Positions 14,753-22,489 of a stretch of DNA of 64,000 bases are shown piece after piece. Each line of letters begins with the position of its first letter. Within the stretch, counting starts at the first letter, position 1. The DNA lies in contig DATMAB010000024.1 of assembly GCA_035573675.1 (NCBI GenBank), positions 1-64,000 of the forward strand. Reading direction: 5' to 3'. The translations under genes were made by a program, and so were the position numbers. The DNA comes from Terriglobales bacterium (GTDB lineage: Bacteria > Acidobacteriota > Terriglobia > Terriglobales > Acidobacteriaceae). The notes under the pieces are model-generated. The model ran no database searches. It was not told where the DNA came from and saw only the letters and a list, made by a program, of their open reading frames with translations.

Positions 14753-15153
14753 AGCAAGTGGCTGCGGCGCTCATCGTTCGCAACGGCAAGCTGCTCATCT
14801 GCCAGCGCACGCAGTACCAGTCCATGCCGCTGAAGTGGGAGTTCCCGGGCGGCAAGATCGAGCGCGGCGAGCAGCCGCGCGACGGCCTGGTGCGCGAACT
14901 GGAGGAGGAGCTGGGCATCCAGGCGCGGGTGGGCGACGAGGTGGCGCGGCTGCGTCACACCTATGCGAGCGGCGCCGCCGTCGAGCTGCGCTTCTTCCTG
15001 GTGGAGCACTACGAGGGCGAGCCGGAGAACCGCATCTTCCGCGACGTGCAGTGGGTGGACCGCGCGGCCCTGCCTTCCTATGACTTCCTCGAAGCCGACC
15101 TGGAGCTGGTGAAGGACATCGCAGCAGGCAAGATCCTGCCCCAGCACGCCTAA
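14749..15153 (+). CDS. mutT: MutT-type Nudix hydrolase (8-oxo-dGTPase-like)
   Basis: 134 aa. MutT-type enzymes hydrolyse oxidised nucleotides such as 8-oxo-dGTP. The Nudix box is complete: GGKIERGEQPRDGLV then RELEEELGI. The preceding KWEFPGG and the QWVDRAALPSYDFLEADLELV end are typical of the MutT/NUDT1 branch. The start overlaps the GAF stop (ATGA at 14749-14752). The longer open frame upstream is the GAF gene read in another frame. Ends 14 bp from the convergent NRAMP gene. Confidence 0.9.
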   Translation: MKQVAAALIVRNGKLLICQRTQYQSMPLKWEFPGGKIERGEQPRDGLVRELEEELGIQARVGDEVARLRHTYASGAAVELRFFLVEHYEGEPENRIFRDVQWVDRAALPSYDFLEADLELVKDIAAGKILPQHA

Positions 15154-15167
15154 CGTGGTCCGCCGTT

Positions 15168-16406
15168 TCAGCTCATCCACACTAAAACCAACGTGAGCAG
15201 CGCAGTTCCACCGGCCGTGACCCAGGCGACCCCGTTATACAGGCGCGAGTTGACGTGATTCCCCATTAGGTCTTTCTTGTTCACCAGCTTGATCATGAAG
15301 AAGAGCACAAAGGGCAGCAGCACGCCGTTCACGACCTGCGAGAGAACCGTGATTTTCAGCAGGGGAAAGTCGGGCCAGAGGATCACACCCGCGCCGGCTA
15401 CGATCAGGGCAGTGTAGAGCCAGTAGAAGGCGGGCGCTTCCGAGAACTTTTTGTCGATGCCGGATTCCAGACCCAGCCCCTCGCACACGGTATAGGCGGT
15501 GGAGAGCGGCAGGATCGAGGCCGCGAACAACGAGGCGTTGAACAAGCCGAAGGCGAACAGGATGGAGGCGTACTTGCCGGCCAGCGGGCGCAGGGCGTAG
15601 GCGGCGTCGGCGGCGTCGTGGATCTCGGTATGGCCCGCCTGATAGAGCGCCGCGCACGCGATCACAATGAACCCGGCGACGATCGGAGCCACGATGGCGC
15701 CGACAATCACGTCGATCCTGGCCAGTTTGTAGGTGCGCACAGTCACGCCTTTCTCCACGACCGAGGCTTGCAGGTAGAACATCTGCCAGGGAGCGATGGT
15801 GGCGCCGATCATGGCGGTGACCATGTAGAGATATCCGGCATCCGTGAAGGGCATGCGGGTGGGCCGGGGCACAGTGCTGACCAGCGCCTCCAGCCAATGC
15901 GGGCGCGAGAGGACGGCGGCTCCGATGTAAGCAACATAGAAGAAGACCGCAACTAGGAAGATCTTCTCCACACTCTTGTACGTGCCCTTGACGACCAGCA
16001 GCCATACCAAGAGGGCCGCGCCTGGAACTGAAATCCACTTCGGGACGTCGAAGAGCTCAAGGCTGGAGGCCACGCCGGCGAACTCGGCCACCACGTTGCC
16101 GAAATTGGTGACCACCAGGGCGAGCATCATCAGGAAGGTGAGGCGCAGCCCGAACTCCTCGCGAACCAAATCGCTCAGACCTTTGCCCGTGACCGCGCCC
16201 ATACGGGCCGCCATCTCCTGAATGACCACCAGCGCGATGATCATGGGCACGATGGTCCACAGCAACTGGTAGCCGTAGCGCGCCCCGGCGAACGAGTAGG
16301 TGTAGATGCCGCCGGCATCGTTGTCCACGTTGGAGGTGATGAAGCCTGGTCCTACGACTGCAAAGAACAGCAGGATCCGGGTCTTCCAGAGTTTGAGCCA
16401 TCGCAT
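15168..16406 (-). CDS. NRAMP-related divalent cation transporter with altered metal site
   Basis: 412 aa with about 11 hydrophobic helices; SLC11/NRAMP family from VGPGFITSNV and the overall helix pattern. The metal-binding DPGN of canonical Mn/Fe carriers is replaced by DNDAGG (residues 28-33), and the helix-6 MPH region reads IAPWQ (204-208), so the methionine ligand is lost. Such changes are known in NRAMP-related magnesium transporters, which take hydrated Mg2+. The upstream gene encodes a soluble MgtE-N/CBS protein in the same direction (72-bp gap), supporting Mg2+ as substrate; this is inference. Confidence 0.88.
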   Translation of the reverse strand: MRWLKLWKTRILLFFAVVGPGFITSNVDNDAGGIYTYSFAGARYGYQLLWTIVPMIIALVVIQEMAARMGAVTGKGLSDLVREEFGLRLTFLMMLALVVTNFGNVVAEFAGVASSLELFDVPKWISVPGAALLVWLLVVKGTYKSVEKIFLVAVFFYVAYIGAAVLSRPHWLEALVSTVPRPTRMPFTDAGYLYMVTAMIGATIAPWQMFYLQASVVEKGVTVRTYKLARIDVIVGAIVAPIVAGFIVIACAALYQAGHTEIHDAADAAYALRPLAGKYASILFAFGLFNASLFAASILPLSTAYTVCEGLGLESGIDKKFSEAPAFYWLYTALIVAGAGVILWPDFPLLKITVLSQVVNGVLLPFVLFFMIKLVNKKDLMGNHVNSRLYNGVAWVTAGGTALLTLVLVWMS

Positions 16407-16478
16407 TGGAACTTCCGCTACTCAAGAGAAGTCACAGAATAAACGCGGCGGGGAGAACAGGCCAGAAGAAAGCGCCTT

Positions 16479-17720
16479 TCAAAGCTTGGCCCGCATCAGC
16501 GTGATGACGTCGTCCGCCGTGATGACGCCTGTGAGACTGCCGTTCTCATCCACCACCGGCAGGCTGAGCAGGTTGTACTTGTCGAAGAGGGCGAAAATCT
16601 CCTTTTCCTTGGCCCCCGCCGGACAGGCCACCGGCTCGACCATCAATTGGCCCAGTTCGGCGTTGGGCGGGGCCAGCACCAGGCGAGCCAGCGGGACCAC
16701 CCCCAGCAGCTTCCGCGCCTGCCCGACCACGTAGATGGCGCTCAGGGTCTCGATGCCGCCTTCGAAGTGGCGCAGAAGTTCGATGGCGTCATACACGCGC
16801 GCCGTGCGCGGCATGGCGACGAACTCGGTCGTCATGTGGCCCGCAGCGGTATCTTCTTCGAACTGCAGAAGCTCGCTGACGTCCTGGCGCTCGTAGGGTG
16901 CCATTTCCTCCAGGATCACTTCGCTGGTTTCCTCGGGGAGGTCCTTCAGCAAGTTGGCGGCGGCATCCGGGTTCATCTCCTCGACGATGTCGGCGGCACG
17001 GTCCGAGTCCAGCGACTCGACGACCGAGATCTGCAGCTTGGGATCGAGTTCTTCCAGAGCCTCAGCGGCTACTTCTTCATCGAGCGTCTCGAAGACCGCT
17101 TCGCGCTCTGCGGGCGAGAGTTCCTCGACGATGTCGGCGATGTCGGCGGGATGCAGCCGGCCCAGGCGGTCGTGCGAGATCTTCAGCTTCACGCGGCGGG
17201 CCGGATCGGTTTCAATCAGGTCTACGAAGTCCCAGGGAATGACCCGCGGCGGGATGCGCGCCACCAGGCGTTCCACCAGCGGCGCCGGGACCACGCCGCG
17301 CAGCAGGCGACGCACGGCGCCGCGCGCACCCACATCCACTTCCGCAATGCGCAGCAGCAGCCCGCCGTTCGCCGGCTTTTGCTCCAGGTCCACGTCGTTC
17401 ACGCGCACCACCTTGCGCCCGTGCACGTCGATGATCTGCTGGTCGAGCAGGTCGCGGTCCAGCAGCAGCATGCCTTCGCTTTCCGCGAACACCGGCCAAT
17501 CGGCGGAAGGCAGAGCCGCGCGGACACGTCCCGGCCCGACCGCTGCGATGCCCTGCCGAGGCAGCAGCCGGTCGCCTTCGGAAGTGCGCACCACCAGGCC
17601 GTGGATGCGCGAGCGGTCCTCCTGCGGGCAGATGGCCACCTCGCGCACACGTCCGTGCAGCGTGCCGGCGGGTTCCTCCACCGGCACCCCGAGGATCTCG
17701 GAAAGCGCCAGAGGTGCCAT
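16479..17720 (-). CDS. Soluble PRC-barrel / MgtE-N / CBS-pair protein
   Basis: 413 aa, no membrane segment. Residues about 1-170 look like two PRC-barrel-type beta units (GRVREVAICP, QQIIDVHGRKVVRVNDV). Residues about 185-275 form an MgtE N-terminal helical superhelix (HPADIADIVEELSPAEREAVFETLDEE, SDRAADIVEEMNPDAAANLL). Residues about 285-410 are a CBS pair (GHMTTEFVAMPRTARVYDAIELL, LPVVDENGSLTGVITADDVI). In MgtE these cytosolic domains sense Mg2+ and gate the channel; here the channel domain is absent and the neighbour is a NRAMP transporter. Likely a trans-acting Mg2+ sensor for it. Confidence 0.88.
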   Translation of the reverse strand: MAPLALSEILGVPVEEPAGTLHGRVREVAICPQEDRSRIHGLVVRTSEGDRLLPRQGIAAVGPGRVRAALPSADWPVFAESEGMLLLDRDLLDQQIIDVHGRKVVRVNDVDLEQKPANGGLLLRIAEVDVGARGAVRRLLRGVVPAPLVERLVARIPPRVIPWDFVDLIETDPARRVKLKISHDRLGRLHPADIADIVEELSPAEREAVFETLDEEVAAEALEELDPKLQISVVESLDSDRAADIVEEMNPDAAANLLKDLPEETSEVILEEMAPYERQDVSELLQFEEDTAAGHMTTEFVAMPRTARVYDAIELLRHFEGGIETLSAIYVVGQARKLLGVVPLARLVLAPPNAELGQLMVEPVACPAGAKEKEIFALFDKYNLLSLPVVDENGSLTGVITADDVITLMRAKL

Positions 17721-17728
17721 CGGGCACG

Positions 17729-17747
17729 ATGTTACATGAAATGTTAC
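17729..17747. promoter_or_regulatory. Direct repeat ATGTTAC, 12-bp period
   Basis: ATGTTAC at 17729-17735 and again at 17741-17747, just upstream of the MgtE-N/CBS start, in the divergent spacer toward the RsbW-like gene. About one helical turn apart, it could be a regulator site. No recognisable M-box or other Mg2+ riboswitch fold is seen in this spacer. Confidence 0.3.
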
Positions 17748-17947
17748 GAGCCGCGAGCGCCCTCTGCACCGGCGATACTACAAAGGCACGGTCCGGCGGC
17801 GGCATCCGCGGTGCCCCATCCATTCGTTGACAACTTCCCGTTCCCGAGGGCAAACTAACGGATTCCTGCGCAGGCCACGGGTACGGGTGAGCGGTAGCTG
17901 GAGCCCTATCGAGCGATTGCGGGCGCCGGAACAAGGCAGGTACGGTT

Positions 17948-18397
17948 ATTCTGGAAAAAACCGACGAGCGCGTCACCTACACGCTGGACTCGACTCTCGA
18001 CAGCGTGAACACGGCCGAAACGGCGGCCGCGCGCATCGCTGCCAAGGTCGGCTTTGACGGCGAGAGTTGTGACCGCATCGCTATGGCGGTGCGCGAAGCG
18101 ACGGTCAACGCGGTGCTCCACGGCAACGCGTACGACCCTAAGAAGAAGGTCACGGTGTCTTATGAGAATACCGGCGGCCGCCTGACCATCCGGGTGGCCG
18201 ACCAGGGCAAGGGGCTGGACCCCGGCAACATCCCCGACCCCCTGAAACCGGAGAACCTGCTGAAGACGTCGGGCCGGGGCATTTTCTTGATGCGCGCATT
18301 CATGGATGAAGTGAATTTCCGGGATCTGAGCCCGGGAACCGAGATTACGCTGGTCAAACAGGTCAGCCAGGCGGAAGGCAAGGAGGAATCCAAGTGA
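17948..18397 (+). CDS. RsbW-like anti-sigma factor / serine kinase (GHKL ATPase)
   Basis: About 149 aa if started at 17948. GHKL ATPase fold: the N-box is [16 protein letters not shown], the G1 box is [11 protein letters not shown] and the G2 box is [14 protein letters not shown]. RsbW-type proteins hold a sigma factor and phosphorylate their antagonist, the STAS protein encoded next. The first in-frame ATG/GTG/TTG is GTG 18005, but starting there would delete the first beta-strand ([12 protein letters not shown]), which is typical of the family. The frame is open back to 17891 with no ATG, GTG or TTG; ATT 17948 or CTG 17951, 7-10 nt after GGCAGG, are the best candidates. Stop overlaps the next start. 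Confidence 0.85.
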   Translation: MLEKTDERVTYTLDSTLDSVNTAETAAARIAAKVGFDGESCDRIAMAVREATVNAVLHGNAYDPKKKVTVSYENTGGRLTIRVADQGKGLDPGNIPDPLKPENLLKTSGRGIFLMRAFMDEVNFRDLSPGTEITLVKQVSQAEGKEESK

Positions 18398-18741
18398 GCA
18401 TGAAAGCCAGCACGCGGCAGTTGGACGGCATCACGGTGGTGGACTTCAGTGGTCGCATCACGCTGGGCGAAGGCAGCGTAGTGCTGCGCGACACCATCCG
18501 CGACCTGCTCAGCAAAGGCAGCAAGAAGATCCTGCTGAACCTGGGCGATGTCACCTACATCGACAGCTCGGGCATCGGGGAGCTGGTCAGCGCCTACACC
18601 ACGGTGCGCAACGGCGGGGGCGAGCTCAAGCTGCTCAACCTCACCAAGAAGGTGCACGACCTGCTGCAGATCACCAAGCTCTACACCGTCTTCGATATCA
18701 AGGACGACGAGGCAACGGCCATCGCCTCCTTCTCGAAGTAG
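18394..18741 (+). CDS. RsbV-like anti-anti-sigma factor (STAS domain)
   Basis: 115 aa STAS protein. [31 protein letters not shown] (the phosphorylatable Ser sits in DSSGIGEL) and [19 protein letters not shown] are diagnostic. Unphosphorylated STAS protein binds the RsbW-type kinase and frees its sigma factor. The GTG start overlaps the previous stop (GTGA), so the kinase and antagonist are translationally coupled. No sigma factor or PP2C phosphatase gene is adjacent. A strong hairpin follows the stop. Confidence 0.9.
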   Translation: MSMKASTRQLDGITVVDFSGRITLGEGSVVLRDTIRDLLSKGSKKILLNLGDVTYIDSSGIGELVSAYTTVRNGGGELKLLNLTKKVHDLLQITKLYTVFDIKDDEATAIASFSK

Positions 18742-18754
18742 TAGGCGCGCCCGC

Positions 18755-18778
18755 AGCCGGCGGCCTATGCCGCCGGCT
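18755..18778 (+). terminator. Perfect 10-bp stem after the STAS gene
   Basis: AGCCGGCGGC, loop CTAT, GCCGCCGGCT, starting 13 nt after the stop codon. A CTTTTT follows only about 20 nt later, so it is terminator-like rather than canonical. Confidence 0.55.
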
Positions 18779-18891
18779 GAGCACTGGCCTGCCCGCTTTT
18801 TCGAGCACTCGCTCATCTTTCCCACATCTGCAGCCGGGAATTGAGCTACACTCCCTCCGGGCCCCGACTCCATCGCCTTTCAGGAGCCGCT

Positions 18892-19425
18892 GTGCGCTTT
18901 GCCCTCCAGTTGGCCTTCGCCGTCGCTCTTTTGACGGGCTCCGCCTCCGGCAAGTGCATCCCCGTCGAGCAGGCCCCGGACAAGATCGGGACCGAAACGT
19001 GCGTCGCGGGCACCGTGGTCCGGGTGACACAGGGCAAAAGCGGCACCTGGTTCGTGACCTTCTGCGAGGACTACACCAAGTGTCCCTTCGCCGTGGTCGT
19101 CTTCCCCCGCGACCTGCGCCGCATGGGCGATGTGCGGCAGCTTCAGGGCCGGACCATCGAGATCTTCGGCAAGATCAAGAGCTACAAAGGACAGGCGGAG
19201 ATCATTCTCAAAGACTCGCGTCAGTTGCGCGGCGAAGCCGCCAAACTCCCCCCGCCGCCCTCGACCTATGACGCCTCGCGCAAGGGCCGGTACAGCGCCG
19301 GCCGCTTCCGCAGCTCACCGCCGAAGCAGACCACCGCCAAGTCTGAGCGCAGCAGTGCCGAACTCACTCCCGACAAGCCGGCTTCCGGCGAGGGCGATGC
19401 GCAATCCAACGAGCGCCCGGACTAG
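18892..19425 (+). CDS. Exported OB-fold-like protein
   Basis: 177 aa. Signal peptide MRFALQLAFAVALLTGSASG, then an OB-fold-like domain (about 20-110) with the pattern GTETCVAGTVVRVTQGKSGTWFVTF...FPFAVVVF, TIEIFGKIKSYKGQAEIIL, seen in small periplasmic nucleic-acid-binding-like OB proteins. Two Cys pairs could form disulfides. The last 60 residues are Pro/Ser/Lys-rich. The GTG at 18892 is preferred to the upstream TTG because CAGGAG lies 5 nt before it and it gives a normal signal peptide. A TACACT at 18846-18851 could be its -10. Function unknown. Confidence 0.78.
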   Translation: MRFALQLAFAVALLTGSASGKCIPVEQAPDKIGTETCVAGTVVRVTQGKSGTWFVTFCEDYTKCPFAVVVFPRDLRRMGDVRQLQGRTIEIFGKIKSYKGQAEIILKDSRQLRGEAAKLPPPPSTYDASRKGRYSAGRFRSSPPKQTTAKSERSSAELTPDKPASGEGDAQSNERPD

Positions 19426-19431
19426 ACCCGG

Positions 19432-20592
19432 CTACACCAGCCCGCGGCGCAACTCTTCGAGCGAGTATTTGGTGTCGCGCCAGATGACGCCCCCGTGTCG
19501 CCAGGCGTGCCCGGCCGAGCGCAGCAGGGTGTAGGCGAACAGCAGCCCGGCCACCGGGTGCAGCAGGAAGTAGAGCGGATTCACGCCCAGGGGCGGAGCC
19601 ATGCGGACGTACAGCGTCGCGATGGCGGTGACCGCCACGGCGTAGCCCAGCCGGCTGCCGGCCGGAGCCAGCGGCACTCCAGCAAAGGGAGCGATGTTCA
19701 GCAGCAGCAGCAGGAAGGCGGCGCCCAGCGTCCGCGGCCAGCGGAACTCCATGAGGGCGAACATGTTTTTGGTCAGGTTGCGCACCACGCCCATGGCGCC
19801 GTGCGCCCAGCGCAGCGACACCAGGCCGTGACCGATGACGTTGCGCTGCGCGAATCCGCCCAGCTTGACCAGCTTGCCCAGTTTCATGTCATCGATCACT
19901 TCCAGCCGCAGCGTTTGGTGTGTCCCGATGGCTTCGTACGTCGTGCGCCGTACCAGATTGAAGGCGCCTACGCCCATATGGTCGCGCGTCTTCGGGTCCG
20001 CCACCTTCCACGGCCGGTGCCCGAAGATAAACAGGGACATGAAGAACGCCGTCATCATCCGCTCCCCCACGGTGTGCAGCTTCACCTCCGGGAAGAGGAC
20101 CAGATGATCGGCCCTCTCTTCCAGTGCGTAGGCCAGGGCGCGGCGCAGAGCGTCCGGACGGAAGACTACGTCGGCATCGGTGAACAGGAGCCACTCGCCC
20201 GAGGCCGTCGCCGCCGCCTTCCACATGGCATGGTTCTTACCCAGCCAGCCGGAAGGCAGCTCGCTGACGTGCAGCACACGCAGCTTGCCGGCGGAGGCGG
20301 AGGCAAGCTGATTCAGGATCTTCCCGGTACGGTCGGTCGAGCGGTCGTTCACGGCGATGACCTCGTAGTTTTCATACTGCAACTCGAGCAGCGACCCGAC
20401 CGCCGTCTCGACGTGATCCTGCTCGTTGCGTGCCGGCACGATGATGGTGACGCGCGGCTCCGGCTCCAGCCTTCTGTCCCATTCCGGCCGGGCGATGTCA
20501 GCCACCTGCCGCATGCCCAGGCCGATATCCAGCAGCCGGTGCAGCCACACCAGGGCCAAAAGCCAGCCCAGCACCAGGTGGAAGGTGGCCAT
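19432..20592 (-). CDS. Family 2 glycosyltransferase, membrane-anchored
   Basis: 386 aa. One N-terminal helix (1-25), a GT-A domain with VTIIVPARNEQDHV, VNDRSTDRTG, LFTDADVVF (DxD metal site) and DDMKLGKLV, and three or four C-terminal helices. The layout matches bacterial GT2 enzymes that glycosylate lipid-like acceptors at the membrane; the hopanoid-associated HpnB and carotenoid CrtQ-like groups have the same plan, but I cannot assign it to either. Its start overlaps the MFS stop (ATGA), so it is co-translated with the transporter. Confidence 0.85.
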   Translation of the reverse strand: MATFHLVLGWLLALVWLHRLLDIGLGMRQVADIARPEWDRRLEPEPRVTIIVPARNEQDHVETAVGSLLELQYENYEVIAVNDRSTDRTGKILNQLASASAGKLRVLHVSELPSGWLGKNHAMWKAAATASGEWLLFTDADVVFRPDALRRALAYALEERADHLVLFPEVKLHTVGERMMTAFFMSLFIFGHRPWKVADPKTRDHMGVGAFNLVRRTTYEAIGTHQTLRLEVIDDMKLGKLVKLGGFAQRNVIGHGLVSLRWAHGAMGVVRNLTKNMFALMEFRWPRTLGAAFLLLLLNIAPFAGVPLAPAGSRLGYAVAVTAIATLYVRMAPPLGVNPLYFLLHPVAGLLFAYTLLRSAGHAWRHGGVIWRDTKYSLEELRRGLV

Positions 20593-21935
20593 CAGAAGGC
20601 GCCCTCCAGCCGCGCCCGCCGGGCTTCCGTCTCACTCACGAAGTGCAGCAGCACCAACCCCACCAGGAAAAAGAATATGAGAGAAAGAATGGCCAGCCGG
20701 GAAGAACCCAGCCCCTGTTTCACCACTGCGAACGCCAGCGGTCCCCAGATGGAGGAAAACTTGGAGAAAACCGTATAGAAGCCGAAAAATTCGGCGCTTG
20801 CCGTTTCGGGAACCATGGAGGCGTAGAACGAACGGCTGAGCGCCTGCGAGCCTCCCAGCACGATGCCCACAATCATCCCCAGCACGAAAAACTCGGTCGC
20901 GGTGGTGATGAAATAGGCGTAGACCACCACGCCCGTCCACATCACGAGCGTAGCCATGATGGTGTGACGCGTGCCGATCCGTCCCGCCAGCCGGCTGAAG
21001 ACCAAGGCGCCCACGGTCGCGACGCCCTGAATGATGAGCAGCGTGAGCATCAGCTTCCACGCCGGGAGCTTCAGCTCGACCGTTCCGTAGGTCGTCGCCA
21101 GGTTGATCACCGTCTGGATGCCGTCGTTGTACAGCATGAACGCCACCAGGAACAGCACCAGATGCTTGAAGCGGCGCACCTTCAGCGTGGTCTTCCAGGT
21201 ACGCGAAATGCCTACCGCGGGATAGGCCAGCAAGGCCGGCCAGGAGCGGAAGCGTTCCGGCAATTCCCCGGTCGCGGGCGCTTCCCGCAGCAGGCGGGCG
21301 GTGAAGGCCGTGAAGCCGGCCCACCACAATCCCGCCGTCACCAGGCCGATGCGCACCGCCGCCTCCTGCGAGAGGCCGAGCTTTTGGTGCCCCGCCACCA
21401 GCGCCAGCGCGATCCCGAACTGCAGGCCGCCGCCGACGTAGCCGAAGGCATAGCCCTTGCCCGAGACCCAATCCTGTTTCTCGTCGCTGGCGATTTGCGG
21501 CAGGAACGCGTCATAGACGACGTTGCCATTCACGAACCCGATCTGCGCGACAAAGAAGAAGAACATGGTGCGGGCGACATCGCCGGTGTGCGTGAAGTAC
21601 AGCAGGACGGTGAACAGCGCGCCCAGGTAGGCGAAAAACAGCAGGAAGCGCTTCTTGGCGGCCGAAAAATCTGCGATCGAGCCCAGCACCGGCGCGCACA
21701 GGAAGGCCACGAAGTCGGTGGCGCCCACCAGCAATCCCCACAAGGCGTCGGCCTCGTAGCGCGTGCCGCGGAACGTCAGGCCGTCCGGCCCCACGATCAC
21801 GCTGGCGAAATAGATCGGCAGCAGCCCGATGGCGGTGGTGATGTAGGCGCTGTTGGCCCAGTCGTACATGCACCATCCGAAGATGGTGCGGGGATCGTCC
21901 TTGCGCGGCGCGGCAGTCGCGGCTTCCGAAACCAT
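20592..21935 (-). CDS. MFS transporter, UMF1/Atg22-like
   Basis: 447 aa, about 12 transmembrane helices. The start FGWCMYDWANSAYITTAIGLLPIYFA is the signature of the UMF1/Atg22-like family, and PVLGSIADFSAAKKRFL is the MFS loop motif. Yeast Atg22 exports amino acids from the vacuole; bacterial substrates are not known. Overlaps the glycosyltransferase start by 4 nt and begins 35 bp after queF. Confidence 0.88.
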   Translation of the reverse strand: MVSEAATAAPRKDDPRTIFGWCMYDWANSAYITTAIGLLPIYFASVIVGPDGLTFRGTRYEADALWGLLVGATDFVAFLCAPVLGSIADFSAAKKRFLLFFAYLGALFTVLLYFTHTGDVARTMFFFFVAQIGFVNGNVVYDAFLPQIASDEKQDWVSGKGYAFGYVGGGLQFGIALALVAGHQKLGLSQEAAVRIGLVTAGLWWAGFTAFTARLLREAPATGELPERFRSWPALLAYPAVGISRTWKTTLKVRRFKHLVLFLVAFMLYNDGIQTVINLATTYGTVELKLPAWKLMLTLLIIQGVATVGALVFSRLAGRIGTRHTIMATLVMWTGVVVYAYFITTATEFFVLGMIVGIVLGGSQALSRSFYASMVPETASAEFFGFYTVFSKFSSIWGPLAFAVVKQGLGSSRLAILSLIFFFLVGLVLLHFVSETEARRARLEGAF

Positions 21936-21970
21936 GCGAAGTCAGTGACTATAGCACGCGCGTTCGGGCG

Positions 21971-22372
21971 TCAGCCGCGCGTGCGGCTGCGCGGCCAGCG
22001 CGCTTCCACCACCGTGCCGATGCCGCCACGCGGCCGGAACTCCCCGCGCACCACGGCCCACTTGGGGCGCGCGGCGCGCACCACATCCTCCAGCACGCGG
22101 TTCACGATGTTCTCCTGGAAGATGCCCAGATTGCGGTAGGAAAGCAGGTACTCTTTGAGCGACTTCAGCTCCAGGCAGCGTCGGTTGGGAACGTAGCGGA
22201 TGGTGAGCACGCCGAAGTCCGGCAATCCGGTCTTGGGGCAGACCGAAGTGAACTCCGGGATGTCGATCACGATCTCGTAGCCGGGAAACTGGTTCGGCCA
22301 GGTCTCGATCTCGGGCATGCCGACCTCCAGGCCGGCCTTCGCGTGCTCGCTCGTGTAGTGGGGCTTGCGCAT
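21971..22372 (-). CDS. queF: NADPH-dependent preQ0 reductase
   Basis: 133 aa, the short single-domain QueF. Reduces the nitrile of 7-cyano-7-deazaguanine (preQ0) to the amine preQ1 in queuosine synthesis for tRNA wobble position 34. Catalytic C45 (TSVCPKTGLPDFG) with D52, and the QueF motif ELKSLKEYL for NADPH binding. LGIFQENIVNRV is also conserved. No other queuosine gene and no preQ1 riboswitch is seen; the upstream spacer is repeat copy C. Confidence 0.95.
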   Translation of the reverse strand: MRKPHYTSEHAKAGLEVGMPEIETWPNQFPGYEIVIDIPEFTSVCPKTGLPDFGVLTIRYVPNRRCLELKSLKEYLLSYRNLGIFQENIVNRVLEDVVRAARPKWAVVRGEFRPRGGIGTVVEARWPRSRTRG

Positions 22373-22378
22373 CAGAGC

Positions 22379-22489
22379 ATTCTAGCAATCAGCAGTTAGC
22401 AAATGGCATTTGGCATTTGTCCGCCGAAGGCTTGACGCCCCGGTTAGACGGATCAGCCTGACCGTTCAGGGGCCAAATGCTAATTGCTA
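22379..22489. repeat. AnTTGGC heptamer element, copy C (imperfect hairpin)
   Basis: Left arm 22381-22420 runs CTAGCAATCAGCAGTTAGC, then ATGGCATTTGGCATTTG; right arm 22470-22489 is GGCCAAATGCTAATTGCTA. It fills the spacer between queF and the beta-propeller gene. The TAG stop of the propeller gene is the end of the right arm. Confidence 0.75.

Noticed and set aside
17721-17947. Possible Mg2+ riboswitch upstream of the MgtE-N/CBS gene
   Set aside because: I could not find an M-box-like arrangement of helices or a terminator stem; only a short direct repeat is seen.
20643-22139. 498-codon plus-strand frame opposite the MFS gene
   Set aside because: Gln/Arg/His-rich shadow of a membrane-protein gene.
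22373-22486. preQ1 riboswitch before queF
   Set aside because: The spacer is fully explained by repeat copy C and shows no preQ1 pseudoknot pattern.
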